From NCBI RefSeq assembly GCF_003815915.1, contig NZ_CP033929.1, positions 1,364,001-1,428,000 of the forward strand: a stretch of 64,000 bases of DNA, given 5' to 3'. Positions within the stretch are counted from its first letter, which is position 1. Each line of letters starts with the position of its first letter. The stretch comes from Chryseobacterium indoltheticum. Lineage in GTDB: Bacteria > Bacteroidota > Bacteroidia > Flavobacteriales > Weeksellaceae. Both the position numbers and the translations under genes were made by a program. The notes below the pieces were generated by a model. That model did not search any database. It worked only from the letters and a program-made list of their open reading frames with translations, and was not told where the DNA came from. This document shows, in pieces, positions 35,101 to 43,065 of the stretch.

Positions 35101-36092
35101 TCTTCTACCCAGATTCTTCCTACTTTTAATAAGTTTTTCTGATCATTATTAATAACCTGGTAGTTGTCAAATCTTGAAATAAGAGGTGTCGCAGGAAGAT
35201 TCAGATCAACATTCTGCACCCTTTTTCCTGCACCTTTATCAAAATTAATATAGTAATAAGAAAAGTCTTCATAGATGTTTTTTACATTTTCACTTCTGTC
35301 ATTTAGCCTTGTTTCAGCTCTCTTAAATCCGTTTCCGTTTGTCGTGTTGTAGAGATTATATCCATTCGGTCCCTGAGCATAGAAAAGAGCATAATCGCCA
35401 TCATTCCATACATTATCATCTTCACCAACTACCTGAATGGCATTTTCCTGTAAAGCGCTATATTTTGCATCCTGATTAAATTCCGGAAGCATTATCCCTC
35501 CATTTCCGTAGATTCTGAAATTTTTAGGATTTATAGTAGCCGGGTTCATCCCATTGTCTTTCAAAAACTGAGTTGTTATTTTGAAAACGCCCGATTTATC
35601 AACTTTAATTTTATAAAAACCGCCACTTGATAAAGCATTTTGAGTTGTTCCCACCTTACTGGCGACTAAAGGCGCAGAAGAATTGCTTTCTGAAATATCA
35701 AAAGATGAAAGTCTAAGGATTTTGCCTTTATTATTTTTAAACAACCCAACCTTTACACTTGCATACCTTTCTCCATCCAAATAATAATAGTCGATGTCTG
35801 AAATATCAAAATCCTGGATAAGATCTTTATTCAGTTCAAATAAATCTTTAGCAGATACAGATTCCCAAATAAGATTAGAAACACGAAATTGTTTTTCGCC
35901 TGCTTTTTGCTTATTAACGATAAAAATATTATTTTGGCTATACGAAAAACCTTCGTTTGTAAAATTGGGAAGATTCTTTTTTGTATCACCATAATCCTGA
36001 ATTTTGGCACCTTCCCAATTAATGGGTACTCTTTGAGCCCAAGAGGTTGATACAAAAGCAATTATAAGTAAGAGAGCGATTTTTAGTCTCAT
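32193..36092 (-). CDS. porU: type IX secretion system sortase PorU
   Basis: PorU is the C25-family cysteine peptidase that removes the C-terminal signal of T9SS cargo on the cell surface and attaches it to lipopolysaccharide. 1299 residues, with signal peptide ending in TSWAQ. The gingipain-like domain has the catalytic histidine in YLFYFGHGGINGW (His790) and the cysteine in VSTITCEFTLWD (Cys828). FILGDTSYDYKNR precedes them, and the C-terminal part (WPNPFTNKTYVQFEHN) itself resembles a T9SS-type beta domain, as usual. It is divergent from gldJ and upstream of porV. Confidence 0.97.
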   Translation of the reverse strand: MRLKIALLLIIAFVSTSWAQRVPINWEGAKIQDYGDTKKNLPNFTNEGFSYSQNNIFIVNKQKAGEKQFRVSNLIWESVSAKDLFELNKDLIQDFDISDIDYYYLDGERYASVKVGLFKNNKGKILRLSSFDISESNSSAPLVASKVGTTQNALSSGGFYKIKVDKSGVFKITTQFLKDNGMNPATINPKNFRIYGNGGIMLPEFNQDAKYSALQENAIQVVGEDDNVWNDGDYALFYAQGPNGYNLYNTTNGNGFKRAETRLNDRSENVKNIYEDFSYYYINFDKGAGKRVQNVDLNLPATPLISRFDNYQVINNDQKNLLKVGRIWVEDQGFTTDKAVTFNLASPIQGTDVIRYRTQVVGWRSQQNSITFNINSQNPLPKIVPPNDQDYAYDFFPITYSGTISNLSGNQLTINYLPNISTNPNGTFYLDYAEVQYKDDLKFNGTQMSFRDFSLASGTNTNYGFSISNTGNLEQVWDVTDITNANRRVNKAAGTGNFNFGYATSDPNFNNEFVAFRADAAFSPQFVGRINNQNLSALQNVDYLIITTPQMMAQAQRIANYHQTKNNFSVQIVDTDKIYNEFGSGSRDLTAIRDFVTKLNTPLGSLKYVFILGDTSYDYKNRISGNSNIVSSYHSEWSSDFVSSFVTDDYIVMTKPQTAREITNNLPDLPVGRIPAANPTEAANMVDKTLAYYNSLPGQSSPFGEWRMKLDFVVDDDGQGGGPFHNVMNNTLANTFEIPLTNTLKEYNVRKLYLDAFQAQSTAGGQRYPQVNQAISNDIGNSLYLFYFGHGGINGWAQERVLTTDEIQNSNNFSNVYSRFPFVSTITCEFTLWDEPSTFSAGEQFIKLKQGGPAAMITSSRAVGVGYGRDFTDLYTKEMFKMTNDDFNTVGNAHLNAKKLRPGDSNHLKVNVLGDPAMKLSRPQRLLAIDAIETPVPGLIRGLDFVKVKGHINNPNGTVNTTFNGRVVINIFDKKLNKTTLNNDGDLTPVLSYKEEGSAIVKASGTAVNGVFTVEFYVPKDINYAVGEGRILGYADNKSIDVFDNQFVQVGDINPNGLNDNEPPKIKLYMNNTNFANGGITDQNPMLLACLNDDTGINSTGSGVGHDITVYLDGQIINTVVLNDFFASGEGNGCINPALADYQKGNVTYPFRNLAIGQHQLTFKVWDINNNSTTETLNFEVKDEADQHLIINRPLNWPNPFTNKTYVQFEHNCDDILDVNVQIYTITGKLVRTLTNVVVAEPFLQGFRTPRQAIEWDGKDDFGDTVAKGTYIFKIFAKSQNQEKCKGSATAVEKMVLLK

Positions 36093-36257
36093 GTTTATGT
36101 TTGAAATTTCTAAATTACAAAATAAATGAAAATTTTGTAATTAATATGTGATACCATAAAATTAATTTGTTAAGAATTTTCAAAAAAATCAAATCTTTAT
36201 TTGATTTATTGAATAATTTATTTTTTCTTTGTACTTTGAATAATATTTATATCGACT

Positions 36258-37859
36258 ATGAAAAAACTAAAGTTGTTTTCATTAATAGCATTGAGTTCTA
36301 CACTTGCATTAACCAGCTGTGGTGGTTCAGGAACTTCCGGAGGCGGGGGTACCAAAAAATTTGTCAGCAAGACAGGTTGGAAACCAAACGAAAAACAGGG
36401 TTGGTTTTTTGCAGGAAAGCAACAGAAGCAAAAAGGTTGGCCGGGAATGGTATATGTTGAAGGAGGAACTTTTACAATGGGATTAGTGAAAGATGATGTA
36501 ATGCACGATTGGAATAACACGCCTCGCAGAATGCAGGTGAGTTCGTTCTTTATCGGTGAAACTGAGATTACTAACTACGAATACCGCGAATACCTTACAT
36601 GGTTGAAGTATGTATTCCCTCCGAGTGATCCTAGTTATAAAGAAATTTACAACGGTGCTTTACCGGATACTTTGTTATGGGATAATAAATTGTCTAGAAA
36701 TGATCTTAATGAAACTTATTTCAGAGATCAGAACTACGATTATTACCCGGTAGTAGGAGTTTCTTGGACACAAGCAAACAGATATTGTGAATGGTTGACA
36801 GACAGAGCAAACGAAAAAGCTTTGATGCAGGCAGGTATTATTGCAAAAGATTTGTACATCAACGAATCTAATAACCAAGGTGGAACAGCTTTCAATATGG
36901 ATAAATTCAAATCGAATGACCCTGAAATGCAAGGTTACATCAATCAGCAAAGAATGAATCAAAGGACTGGTATGAAAACGACCAACCAAAGAATTCAGGC
37001 TGCAAACGGTGCTCCGAATGCTGCGATGGTTACCAAATTCAGACTTCCGACAGAAGTAGAATGGGAATTTGCTGCCCTTGGAATGGAGAAAAACAGAGAG
37101 TACAACAATTACTTAGAGAAAAAACCGCAGGTAGATCTTCTTAGAGGAACCAAAGGTAAAAATAGAGGGATGATCCTTGAAAACTTCAAGCAAGGAAGAG
37201 GAGATTACTCAGGTACTGCAGGATGGAAAAATGATGGTGCTGCTAAAACTTCAGATGTTAGACAGTTTCCTACAAACAATATCGGTATTTACGGTATGTT
37301 TGGAAACGTTTCAGAATGGACTGCAGATGTGTACAGACCAATCATTGATGAATCTGGTAGCGACTTTAACTATTACAGAGGAAATATGCCTCAAGCTATC
37401 GTAAGAAACGGTGACGGAACTTACAAAATGGTAGAAGAAGGTAATATGAAATACGATACTTTAGCAGACGGAAGATTAGTTTACAAAAACTTACCTGGTC
37501 AGTTTGAGAGAGAGACTATCGCAGATTACAGAAACTACAGAGATGGTGACAGACAGTCTTCATTAGATTATAGAAATGCAAACGATTCTGCTTCAACATA
37601 CAATATGTATAATGCACCAACAACTAAATTTGTTGTTGATGCAAATGGTAGAGTAATCATGCAAAAAGATACTAAAGACAGAACTTCAGCGATTTCTAAT
37701 GACATCAGAGTTGTGAAAGGAGGTTCTTGGCAAGATTCAGCATATTGGTTGGATCCGGGACAGAGAAGATACAAAGATCAGGCATCTGGTTATGGTTGGA
37801 TCGGTTTCCGTGTTGCACAAGATGCTAGAGTAAACGACAAAGCTAGAACAAGAAGATAA
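36258..37859 (+). CDS. gldJ: gliding motility / T9SS lipoprotein GldJ
   Basis: 533 residues. The lipobox is LALTSC (Cys21), followed by a glycine-rich linker. The mature part is a formylglycine-generating-enzyme (FGE-sulfatase/SUMF1) fold: GMVYVEGGTFTMG, SSFFIGETEITNYEYREYL, WTQANRYCEWL, FRLPTEVEWEFAA, GMFGNVSEWTADVY and VVKGGSWQD. GldJ is an essential outer-membrane-associated part of the gliding/T9SS machinery in flavobacteria, and the divergent porU-porV arrangement matches. It is followed by a strong terminator. Confidence 0.97.
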   Translation: MKKLKLFSLIALSSTLALTSCGGSGTSGGGGTKKFVSKTGWKPNEKQGWFFAGKQQKQKGWPGMVYVEGGTFTMGLVKDDVMHDWNNTPRRMQVSSFFIGETEITNYEYREYLTWLKYVFPPSDPSYKEIYNGALPDTLLWDNKLSRNDLNETYFRDQNYDYYPVVGVSWTQANRYCEWLTDRANEKALMQAGIIAKDLYINESNNQGGTAFNMDKFKSNDPEMQGYINQQRMNQRTGMKTTNQRIQAANGAPNAAMVTKFRLPTEVEWEFAALGMEKNREYNNYLEKKPQVDLLRGTKGKNRGMILENFKQGRGDYSGTAGWKNDGAAKTSDVRQFPTNNIGIYGMFGNVSEWTADVYRPIIDESGSDFNYYRGNMPQAIVRNGDGTYKMVEEGNMKYDTLADGRLVYKNLPGQFERETIADYRNYRDGDRQSSLDYRNANDSASTYNMYNAPTTKFVVDANGRVIMQKDTKDRTSAISNDIRVVKGGSWQDSAYWLDPGQRRYKDQASGYGWIGFRVAQDARVNDKARTRR

Positions 37860-37880
37860 TATTTATCAAAATACTTAAAA

Positions 37881-37912
37881 AAAACCTCCCGAATTGTCGG
37901 GAGGTTTTTTAT
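37881..37912 (+). terminator. intrinsic terminator of gldJ
   Basis: Perfect stem AAACCTCCCGA / TCGGGAGGTTT around ATTG with a T-run. Confidence 0.95.
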
Positions 37913-37999
37913 TTTTGAATCGTGAAATTGCTTTGCTGAAAAATCTAAAATACCAACGTAGATTTTGCAATGGCAGCGTGACCTCTGAAAAAAAATATA

Positions 38000-39271
38000 A
38001 TGAATATAGAACAGTTTTATCCGATCTTTTTAAATGCAAAAAAGGTAACTATTGACAGTAGAAAAATAGAGAAGAGTGATATTTTCTTTGCATTTTCGGG
38101 AGATAATTTTGATGCAGCAACCTTAGCTGAAAAGGCTGTTGATCTGGGTGCACTTGCTGTTATTATCGAAAATAAAGAATTTGAAAATTCAGAGAAGAAT
38201 ATTTTTTATGTTCCTTCTACTTTAGAGTTTTTGCAGGAACTGTCTGTACATCACAGAAATCAATTACATATTCCGATTATAGGCCTTACCGGCAGTAATG
38301 GTAAAACTACAACCAAAGAGCTTATTCACGCTGTGTTATCAGAAAAATTTAATGTGCAATATACTTTTGGGAATTTAAATAATCACATCGGTGTACCTTT
38401 AACCATTCTTTCAATCAAACCGGAACATGAAATGGCGGTTATTGAAATGGGAGCCAATCATCAAAAAGAGATCGAATTGCTTTGTACTATTGCTCGCCCG
38501 AATTATGGTTATATAACCAATTTCGGAAAAGCACATTTAGAAGGTTTCGGCGGATTTGAGGGCGTTATAAAAGGAAAATCTGAATTATACGATTATCTGA
38601 AAAATGCAAATCAAACAATTTTAATTAATGAAAATGATCCTATTCAGTTTGATAAAACTAAGGATTATGCATCAAAAATAACTTTCGGAAAAGCAGATTC
38701 CGACTATTATTTTGATGCTTTTTCTGAAAATAATTTTGTCGGTTTACAATATCAGAATCAGAAAGCATTATCAAAACTTACAGGAGAATATAATTTCACC
38801 AATCTTTGCGCAGCAGCAAGCTTAGGACTTTATTTTAGGATAGATTTCGATAAAATTCAAACTGCAATAGAATCTTATACTCCAACCAATATGAGGTCTC
38901 AGGTTGTAAAAAAAGATGATAAAATTTTAGTTTTAGATACCTACAATGCAAACCCAAGCTCAATGTCTGCTTCATTGTACAATTTTACCACTTTTACAGG
39001 CTCAAAAACAATCGTTATAGGCGATATGCTAGAATTAGGAGACGAAAGCGAAAAAGAACATAAGGATATTCTTTTATTGGCTCAAGAGCTCGGCTTTGAC
39101 CAAATTATCACTGTTGGAAAACACTTTAAAAACGTCAACAAAAGTTCTGCTGCTTTTGAAAGTACAGATCAATTAATTCACTATTTAAAAGACAATAAGA
39201 TCAAGTCAGAAAATATTCTTCTTAAAGCTTCACGAGGAATTTCTTTAGAAAAAGCAATCGATTTTATTTAG
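38000..39271 (+). CDS. murF: UDP-N-acetylmuramoyl-tripeptide--D-alanyl-D-alanine ligase
   Basis: MurF adds the D-Ala-D-Ala dipeptide to the peptidoglycan precursor in the cytoplasm. 423 residues, with the Mur-ligase P-loop GLTGSNGKTTTKEL (GSNGKTTT at 98-105), the central VIEMGANHQKEIELL and YITNFGKAHLEGFGG, and the C-terminal VLDTYNANPSSM. The order gldJ-murF is common in flavobacteria. The last eight bases overlap the convergent NUDIX gene. Confidence 0.96.
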   Translation: MNIEQFYPIFLNAKKVTIDSRKIEKSDIFFAFSGDNFDAATLAEKAVDLGALAVIIENKEFENSEKNIFYVPSTLEFLQELSVHHRNQLHIPIIGLTGSNGKTTTKELIHAVLSEKFNVQYTFGNLNNHIGVPLTILSIKPEHEMAVIEMGANHQKEIELLCTIARPNYGYITNFGKAHLEGFGGFEGVIKGKSELYDYLKNANQTILINENDPIQFDKTKDYASKITFGKADSDYYFDAFSENNFVGLQYQNQKALSKLTGEYNFTNLCAAASLGLYFRIDFDKIQTAIESYTPTNMRSQVVKKDDKILVLDTYNANPSSMSASLYNFTTFTGSKTIVIGDMLELGDESEKEHKDILLLAQELGFDQIITVGKHFKNVNKSSAAFESTDQLIHYLKDNKIKSENILLKASRGISLEKAIDFI

Positions 39272-39875
39272 ATTTTGTATCCCAAAATTCCTTTAAAATC
39301 AATTTTATATTCTGGAAGGTATTTGGAAAAACTTCATTCTCGATCTGAGTGGTGTTTTTCCAGGCAACTTCTGTGATTCCTTCTTCCAACTGAGGTTTTG
39401 AAGTATCTTCACCGTCAAAAAACATTTCAAACCAATGCGTGTGTTTCAAAACACGGTCACCATTTCTTTCAAGATAAATATGGTAGGTGGTGTTGATGAA
39501 ATCTTTAAGCTGTACATTGAGGAGATTTGTCTCTTCTTCAATTTCTCTTATTGCAGATTCTTCACGCGACTCACCTTTTTCCATTTTACCTTTCGGAAGA
39601 TCCCATTTTCCTAATCTTCTGATGAAAAGTGTATCTCCATTCGGTTTGTTTACAATTCCTCCCGCTGCTTCAATGATTCTGAAAAGTTTTTTAAACTCTT
39701 CCCAAATCTCGTCTATTTTCTCGCCATATACATTAAGCTCGGAAGCAGATGTATTCTGCAGAAGATCAAGGGCGATTTCTAAAGTTGTGAAACTTTCGTA
39801 ATTTAAGACTTTCTCTAAGTTTTCCGGCTTCTTAGATATCAATAATTTTTTTTCGTTCACAAAAACTTTATACAT
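39264..39875 (-). CDS. NUDIX hydrolase
   Basis: 203 residues. The Nudix box G-x5-E-x7-REUxEE is complete in GKMEKGESREESAIREIEEE, about residue 120. The N-terminal ~70 residues (MYKVFVNEKKLLISKKP) are an extension common in Bacteroidota relatives. Such enzymes hydrolyse nucleoside diphosphates linked to another group; the substrate is unknown. Its start codon lies inside the -7 element of the divergent SRPBCC gene promoter. Its own -7, TATTTTTG, is at 39900-39893. Confidence 0.92.
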   Translation of the reverse strand: MYKVFVNEKKLLISKKPENLEKVLNYESFTTLEIALDLLQNTSASELNVYGEKIDEIWEEFKKLFRIIEAAGGIVNKPNGDTLFIRRLGKWDLPKGKMEKGESREESAIREIEEETNLLNVQLKDFINTTYHIYLERNGDRVLKHTHWFEMFFDGEDTSKPQLEEGITEVAWKNTTQIENEVFPNTFQNIKLILKEFWDTKSK

Positions 39876-39900
39876 TTGTAGTAATTTAAATACAAAAATA
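39871..39900. promoter_or_regulatory. interlocked divergent -7 elements
   Basis: TACATTTG at 39871-39878 serves the plus-strand SRPBCC gene and TATTTTTG at 39900-39893 serves the minus-strand NUDIX gene. The CAT inside the first is the NUDIX start codon read on the other strand. Confidence 0.5.
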
Positions 39901-39904
39901 AAAA

Positions 39905-40294
39905 ATGAATTTAGAAGGACGAAAAATTATTGTCAATAAATCATCTAAAGATTTATCTGAGTTGCTGAAATCTCCTGAAAATTATAAAGAATTTATGCCG
40001 GATGGTCTTCAAAAGTTTGAAACCAGAGAAGACGGCTTCAAATTCGGACTTCAGGGAATGCCTGAAATTGCACTTAAAATAGATGAAGTTACTGATGAAA
40101 AAGCTGTTTTGAAATCGGCTAGCTCAAGCTTAGACTTTACGCTTACAGCAACTTTAAAGCCTTTGAATGAAAATCAGACTGAAGTACAAATGCTTTTTGA
40201 AGGAAAATTTAATCCTTTTATTAAGATGATGGTTGAGAAACCACTTCAGAATTTTATTAATACTTTGACAGATAAGATCGAAGCTTACAAATAA
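39905..40294 (+). CDS. SRPBCC-family protein
   Basis: 129 residues with a START/SRPBCC helix-grip pattern: N-terminal strand GRKIIVNKSSKDLSELLKSP, ENYKEFMP, antiparallel strands FKFGLQGMPEIALKIDEVT, LDFTLTATLKPL and EVQMLFEGKFN, and the long C-terminal helix KPLQNFINTLTDKIEAY. It presumably binds a hydrophobic ligand. The identity of the ligand is unknown. The leader is short, about 20 nt after the -7 element. Confidence 0.82.
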   Translation: MNLEGRKIIVNKSSKDLSELLKSPENYKEFMPDGLQKFETREDGFKFGLQGMPEIALKIDEVTDEKAVLKSASSSLDFTLTATLKPLNENQTEVQMLFEGKFNPFIKMMVEKPLQNFINTLTDKIEAYK

Positions 40295-40299
40295 AACAC

Positions 40300-40326
40300 A
40301 AACCTTCAGAAATGAAGGTTTTTTTA
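40300..40326 (+). terminator. intrinsic terminator with GAAA tetraloop
   Basis: AACCTTCA / TGAAGGTT closed by GAAA, with seven T. Confidence 0.9.
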
Positions 40327-40482
40327 TGCTTGAAATGATAAATTATTTCGCTTAAATTTTAAATATATTTTCAACTAACACACTACTGTTATTTTCATAT
40401 TTTAGAACAAATAATAATTACGACTAAAGTTTCATCCATCATAAGATTAATATATATTTCTTATATTTATAAAAAAACACTT

Positions 40483-41403
40483 ATGATTATCTTACTTCAG
40501 TCTTCCACCGAAGCCATTCAGAAATCTCTCAACAATTACTATGAAGGTTTTCTAAGTATTCTTCCACGAATTGCTTTAGCTTTATTAGTCGTTGTTTTAG
40601 GAGTTTTAATCGCTCAGTTACTTACCAATTTTTACAGAAGAAAATTCTTAAAACAATCTGATGATCCGCTGATGTCAAAGTTTTTGACGCAGGCAGTAAA
40701 ATTGGTATTGATCATAGTGGCAATAATGTTCGCATTACGCATTGCAGGATTAGACGGTTTAGCAGCCGGACTTCTTACAGCGGTAGGCGGAAGTGCTATT
40801 ATTTTGGGTTTTGCTTTTCAGGATATTGGCAAAAATTTTCTTGCAGGAATTATCTTAGCGTTCAACCGCCCTTTTCACATAAATGATACAATAAAAATTG
40901 ATGATATTTTTGGGAAAGTGAAAGCGTTGAGTTTCCGTTATAGCCATATAAAAACTTTTGACGGACGGGATATTTTTATTCCCAATAGTGATGTGCTTAC
41001 AAAACCGGTTGAAAATTATACGGCAGACGGCTTTTACAGGCTTGATTTTGTTGTTGGTATTGGTTATGAAGATGACATTGAATCTGCAAAAAAGGTGATC
41101 CAGAAAGTTTTGGATGAAAATGAGGATATTGTAAAAGATGTTGAGCACGAAAACTATGTAATTGAGGACAATCTTGCGGCCAGTACAGTCAACCTGAAAG
41201 TGTTTTTCTGGGTTTATACTGTAGATTATCGTAAGGCTTCCATGATTTTGCGAGGATTGATTATCAGAAAGGTGAAAGAAGCGCTGGCAGCCAAAGACTT
41301 CAATCTTCCTTCAGATATTATTGAGCTTAAATTGTATAAGAATGCATCAGAAATTCCTTTTAAACTTAATAAAGCGGATGAAAACGAAATTTCTACGAAA
41401 TAA
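40483..41403 (+). CDS. mechanosensitive ion channel, MscS type
   Basis: 306 residues, close to canonical small MscS. The first two helices are at about residues 25-45 and 65-85. The pore helix is GLLTAVGGSAIILGFAFQDI, followed by the beta domain (GIILAFNRPFHINDTIKI) with FGKVKALSFRYSHIKTFDGR and IFIPNSDVLTKP. It gates on membrane tension during osmotic downshock. A larger, YbdG-like paralogue is at 3717. It starts 190 bp after the SRPBCC gene with no obvious partner, and ends 11 bp from the convergent anmK. Confidence 0.94.
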   Translation: MIILLQSSTEAIQKSLNNYYEGFLSILPRIALALLVVVLGVLIAQLLTNFYRRKFLKQSDDPLMSKFLTQAVKLVLIIVAIMFALRIAGLDGLAAGLLTAVGGSAIILGFAFQDIGKNFLAGIILAFNRPFHINDTIKIDDIFGKVKALSFRYSHIKTFDGRDIFIPNSDVLTKPVENYTADGFYRLDFVVGIGYEDDIESAKKVIQKVLDENEDIVKDVEHENYVIEDNLAASTVNLKVFFWVYTVDYRKASMILRGLIIRKVKEALAAKDFNLPSDIIELKLYKNASEIPFKLNKADENEISTK

Positions 41404-41414
41404 ATCAATTTAAA

Positions 41415-42464
41415 TTAAGCGAGAATTCCCGAACTGTGATTTTGTGAACTTCCGGTTGCAGAAGAAAGTACATTAATTTCATTATTCAGTTTTAAAACAC
41501 CCATAAAAGCAAAAATTAAGGCTTCTTTGAAATCAATAATTTCTTTTTCGGGAATAATAATTTCTGATGTAGTTTTTCCTTTAATCTTTTCAATAAAATA
41601 TTGATTGTAAGTTCCGCCGCCTGTAAAAAGGACTTTTTTTAATTGATGAAGATTTAAAACTTTTGAAATTTGTTCAGCTGCATGTTCTGTGAAAGTAGCT
41701 AAAATATCTTTGGTATCTAAATTGGAAAACAGCGGAAATATATTTTCATTGCACCACTCAACTCCTAATGATTTTGGATGTGACTGATGATAAAATTCCA
41801 AAGAATTAAGTTGATTTAGCAGTTCAGTATTTATTTTTCCTTGTTTGGCTAAATTTCCATTCTGATCAAAGTTCTGACCAAAGTTTTGAGCTAATTTATT
41901 TAAAACAATATTGACAGGAGCAATATCAAAAGCTATTCTTTCATCATTAATTTTAAAAGAGATATTTGAAAATCCACCTAAATTAAGACAGGCATCATAC
42001 TCAGAAAACAAAAGCTCGTCACCTATTGGAACCAAAGGTGCACCGTTTCCGCCAAATAAAACATCCTGAGACCGGAAATCGTAAATAACAGGTATTTGAG
42101 TTTGTAATTTTATGGCTCTTCCGTCACCGATCTGAAGGGTAAATTTTCTGTTTGGCTGATGAAAAACAGTATGGCCGTGAGAAGCGATGACATCAATAGC
42201 AGAAAGCTGCTTTCTTGTAATGAAATTGTCGGTTATCTGGCCTAAATAAAAGCCATATTCTGAGTGTAAAGCTAATAAGTCTTGCGCAGATAAATGAATA
42301 GAATTTCTAAGTTGTTCTTCTAAAGTTTCAGAATAAGCAATAGTTTCTGCTTCAATGATTTCAAATTTCCAACAAGAATTTTCTTTCCAAAACTTTGCAA
42401 AGCAAATATCTAAACCATCCAGACTTGTTCCTGACATTAACCCAATTGCTTTGTAAACGATCAT
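41415..42464 (-). CDS. anmK: anhydro-N-acetylmuramic acid kinase
   Basis: AnmK phosphorylates and hydrolyses 1,6-anhydro-MurNAc, a step in peptidoglycan recycling. 349 residues, with the N-terminal ATP-binding IGLMSGTSLDGLDICF, then ASHGHTVFHQP, LQIGDG, NLGGFSNIS and the C-terminal VLFTGGGTYNQYFIEKIK. It lies 2 bp after the lptC gene on the same strand, so it is the last gene of an envelope-related operon of three. Confidence 0.95.
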   Translation of the reverse strand: MIVYKAIGLMSGTSLDGLDICFAKFWKENSCWKFEIIEAETIAYSETLEEQLRNSIHLSAQDLLALHSEYGFYLGQITDNFITRKQLSAIDVIASHGHTVFHQPNRKFTLQIGDGRAIKLQTQIPVIYDFRSQDVLFGGNGAPLVPIGDELLFSEYDACLNLGGFSNISFKINDERIAFDIAPVNIVLNKLAQNFGQNFDQNGNLAKQGKINTELLNQLNSLEFYHQSHPKSLGVEWCNENIFPLFSNLDTKDILATFTEHAAEQISKVLNLHQLKKVLFTGGGTYNQYFIEKIKGKTTSEIIIPEKEIIDFKEALIFAFMGVLKLNNEINVLSSATGSSQNHSSGILA

Positions 42465-42466
42465 TG

Positions 42467-43063
42467 CTAGGGTTTTGGTTGTGCCATTTTAGTCTTACTT
42501 ACATCGAGATCCCCGGAATTATTAAAGAATTTATATTCTGAGAAATCGTCTTTCGCAGTCATTCCGTTGGCGTGTACAAGAGTAGAGCCGTCTTCCATTG
42601 TAGCGTAAACCGTATCTCTTGTGTAAATTCTATTTTTTTTCTGATCCCAAAAAACACTTTGTGTCGCAAATCTTTGTCCGTCACTGGTAAGAATTTTCAC
42701 ATCACCTCTTGCTTCATAGAATTTTTTGTAATCATACATTTTTGCATATTTCGCAGTAATGTTACCAGGCTTTGTAGGATTTTTTTTATCAAAAAACTCT
42801 ATTTTCATTCCTTTCTTGGCGACGGTGTATGGGCTGTCGATCAATTCGTATTTTTCAATAATAGGAGCAGTGGCTTTTAAAGTAATCATACCAGAATCTC
42901 TCTGTATAATATTTGCATTGTGAATAATCTGCGATGGGAAGTTCTTGTCATTGTCCCCATTTAGTTTAGTAAGATCTTCTTCGCAGGATGTGAATATAAA
43001 AAATATAGCACAACTAAAAAGGTATGCTATATTTTTAAAAATTTTATTTGAAATAAGATTCAT
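42467..43063 (-). CDS. lptC: LPS export ABC transporter periplasmic protein LptC
   Basis: LptC links the inner-membrane LPS transporter LptBFG to the periplasmic bridge. 198 residues from ATG 43063, 2 bp after the upstream stop; an upstream in-frame ATG at 43093 would overlap that gene. The N-terminus ends in a lipobox, FIFTSC, which is typical of Bacteroidota LptC. The mature part has the LptC beta-jellyroll: IIQRDSGMITLKATAPIIEK, IEFFDKKNPTKPGNITAKYA, ARGDVKILTSDGQRFATQSV and NRIYTRDTVYATMED. Confidence 0.9.
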   Translation of the reverse strand: MNLISNKIFKNIAYLFSCAIFFIFTSCEEDLTKLNGDNDKNFPSQIIHNANIIQRDSGMITLKATAPIIEKYELIDSPYTVAKKGMKIEFFDKKNPTKPGNITAKYAKMYDYKKFYEARGDVKILTSDGQRFATQSVFWDQKKNRIYTRDTVYATMEDGSTLVHANGMTAKDDFSEYKFFNNSGDLDVSKTKMAQPKP

Positions 43064-43065
43064 TC

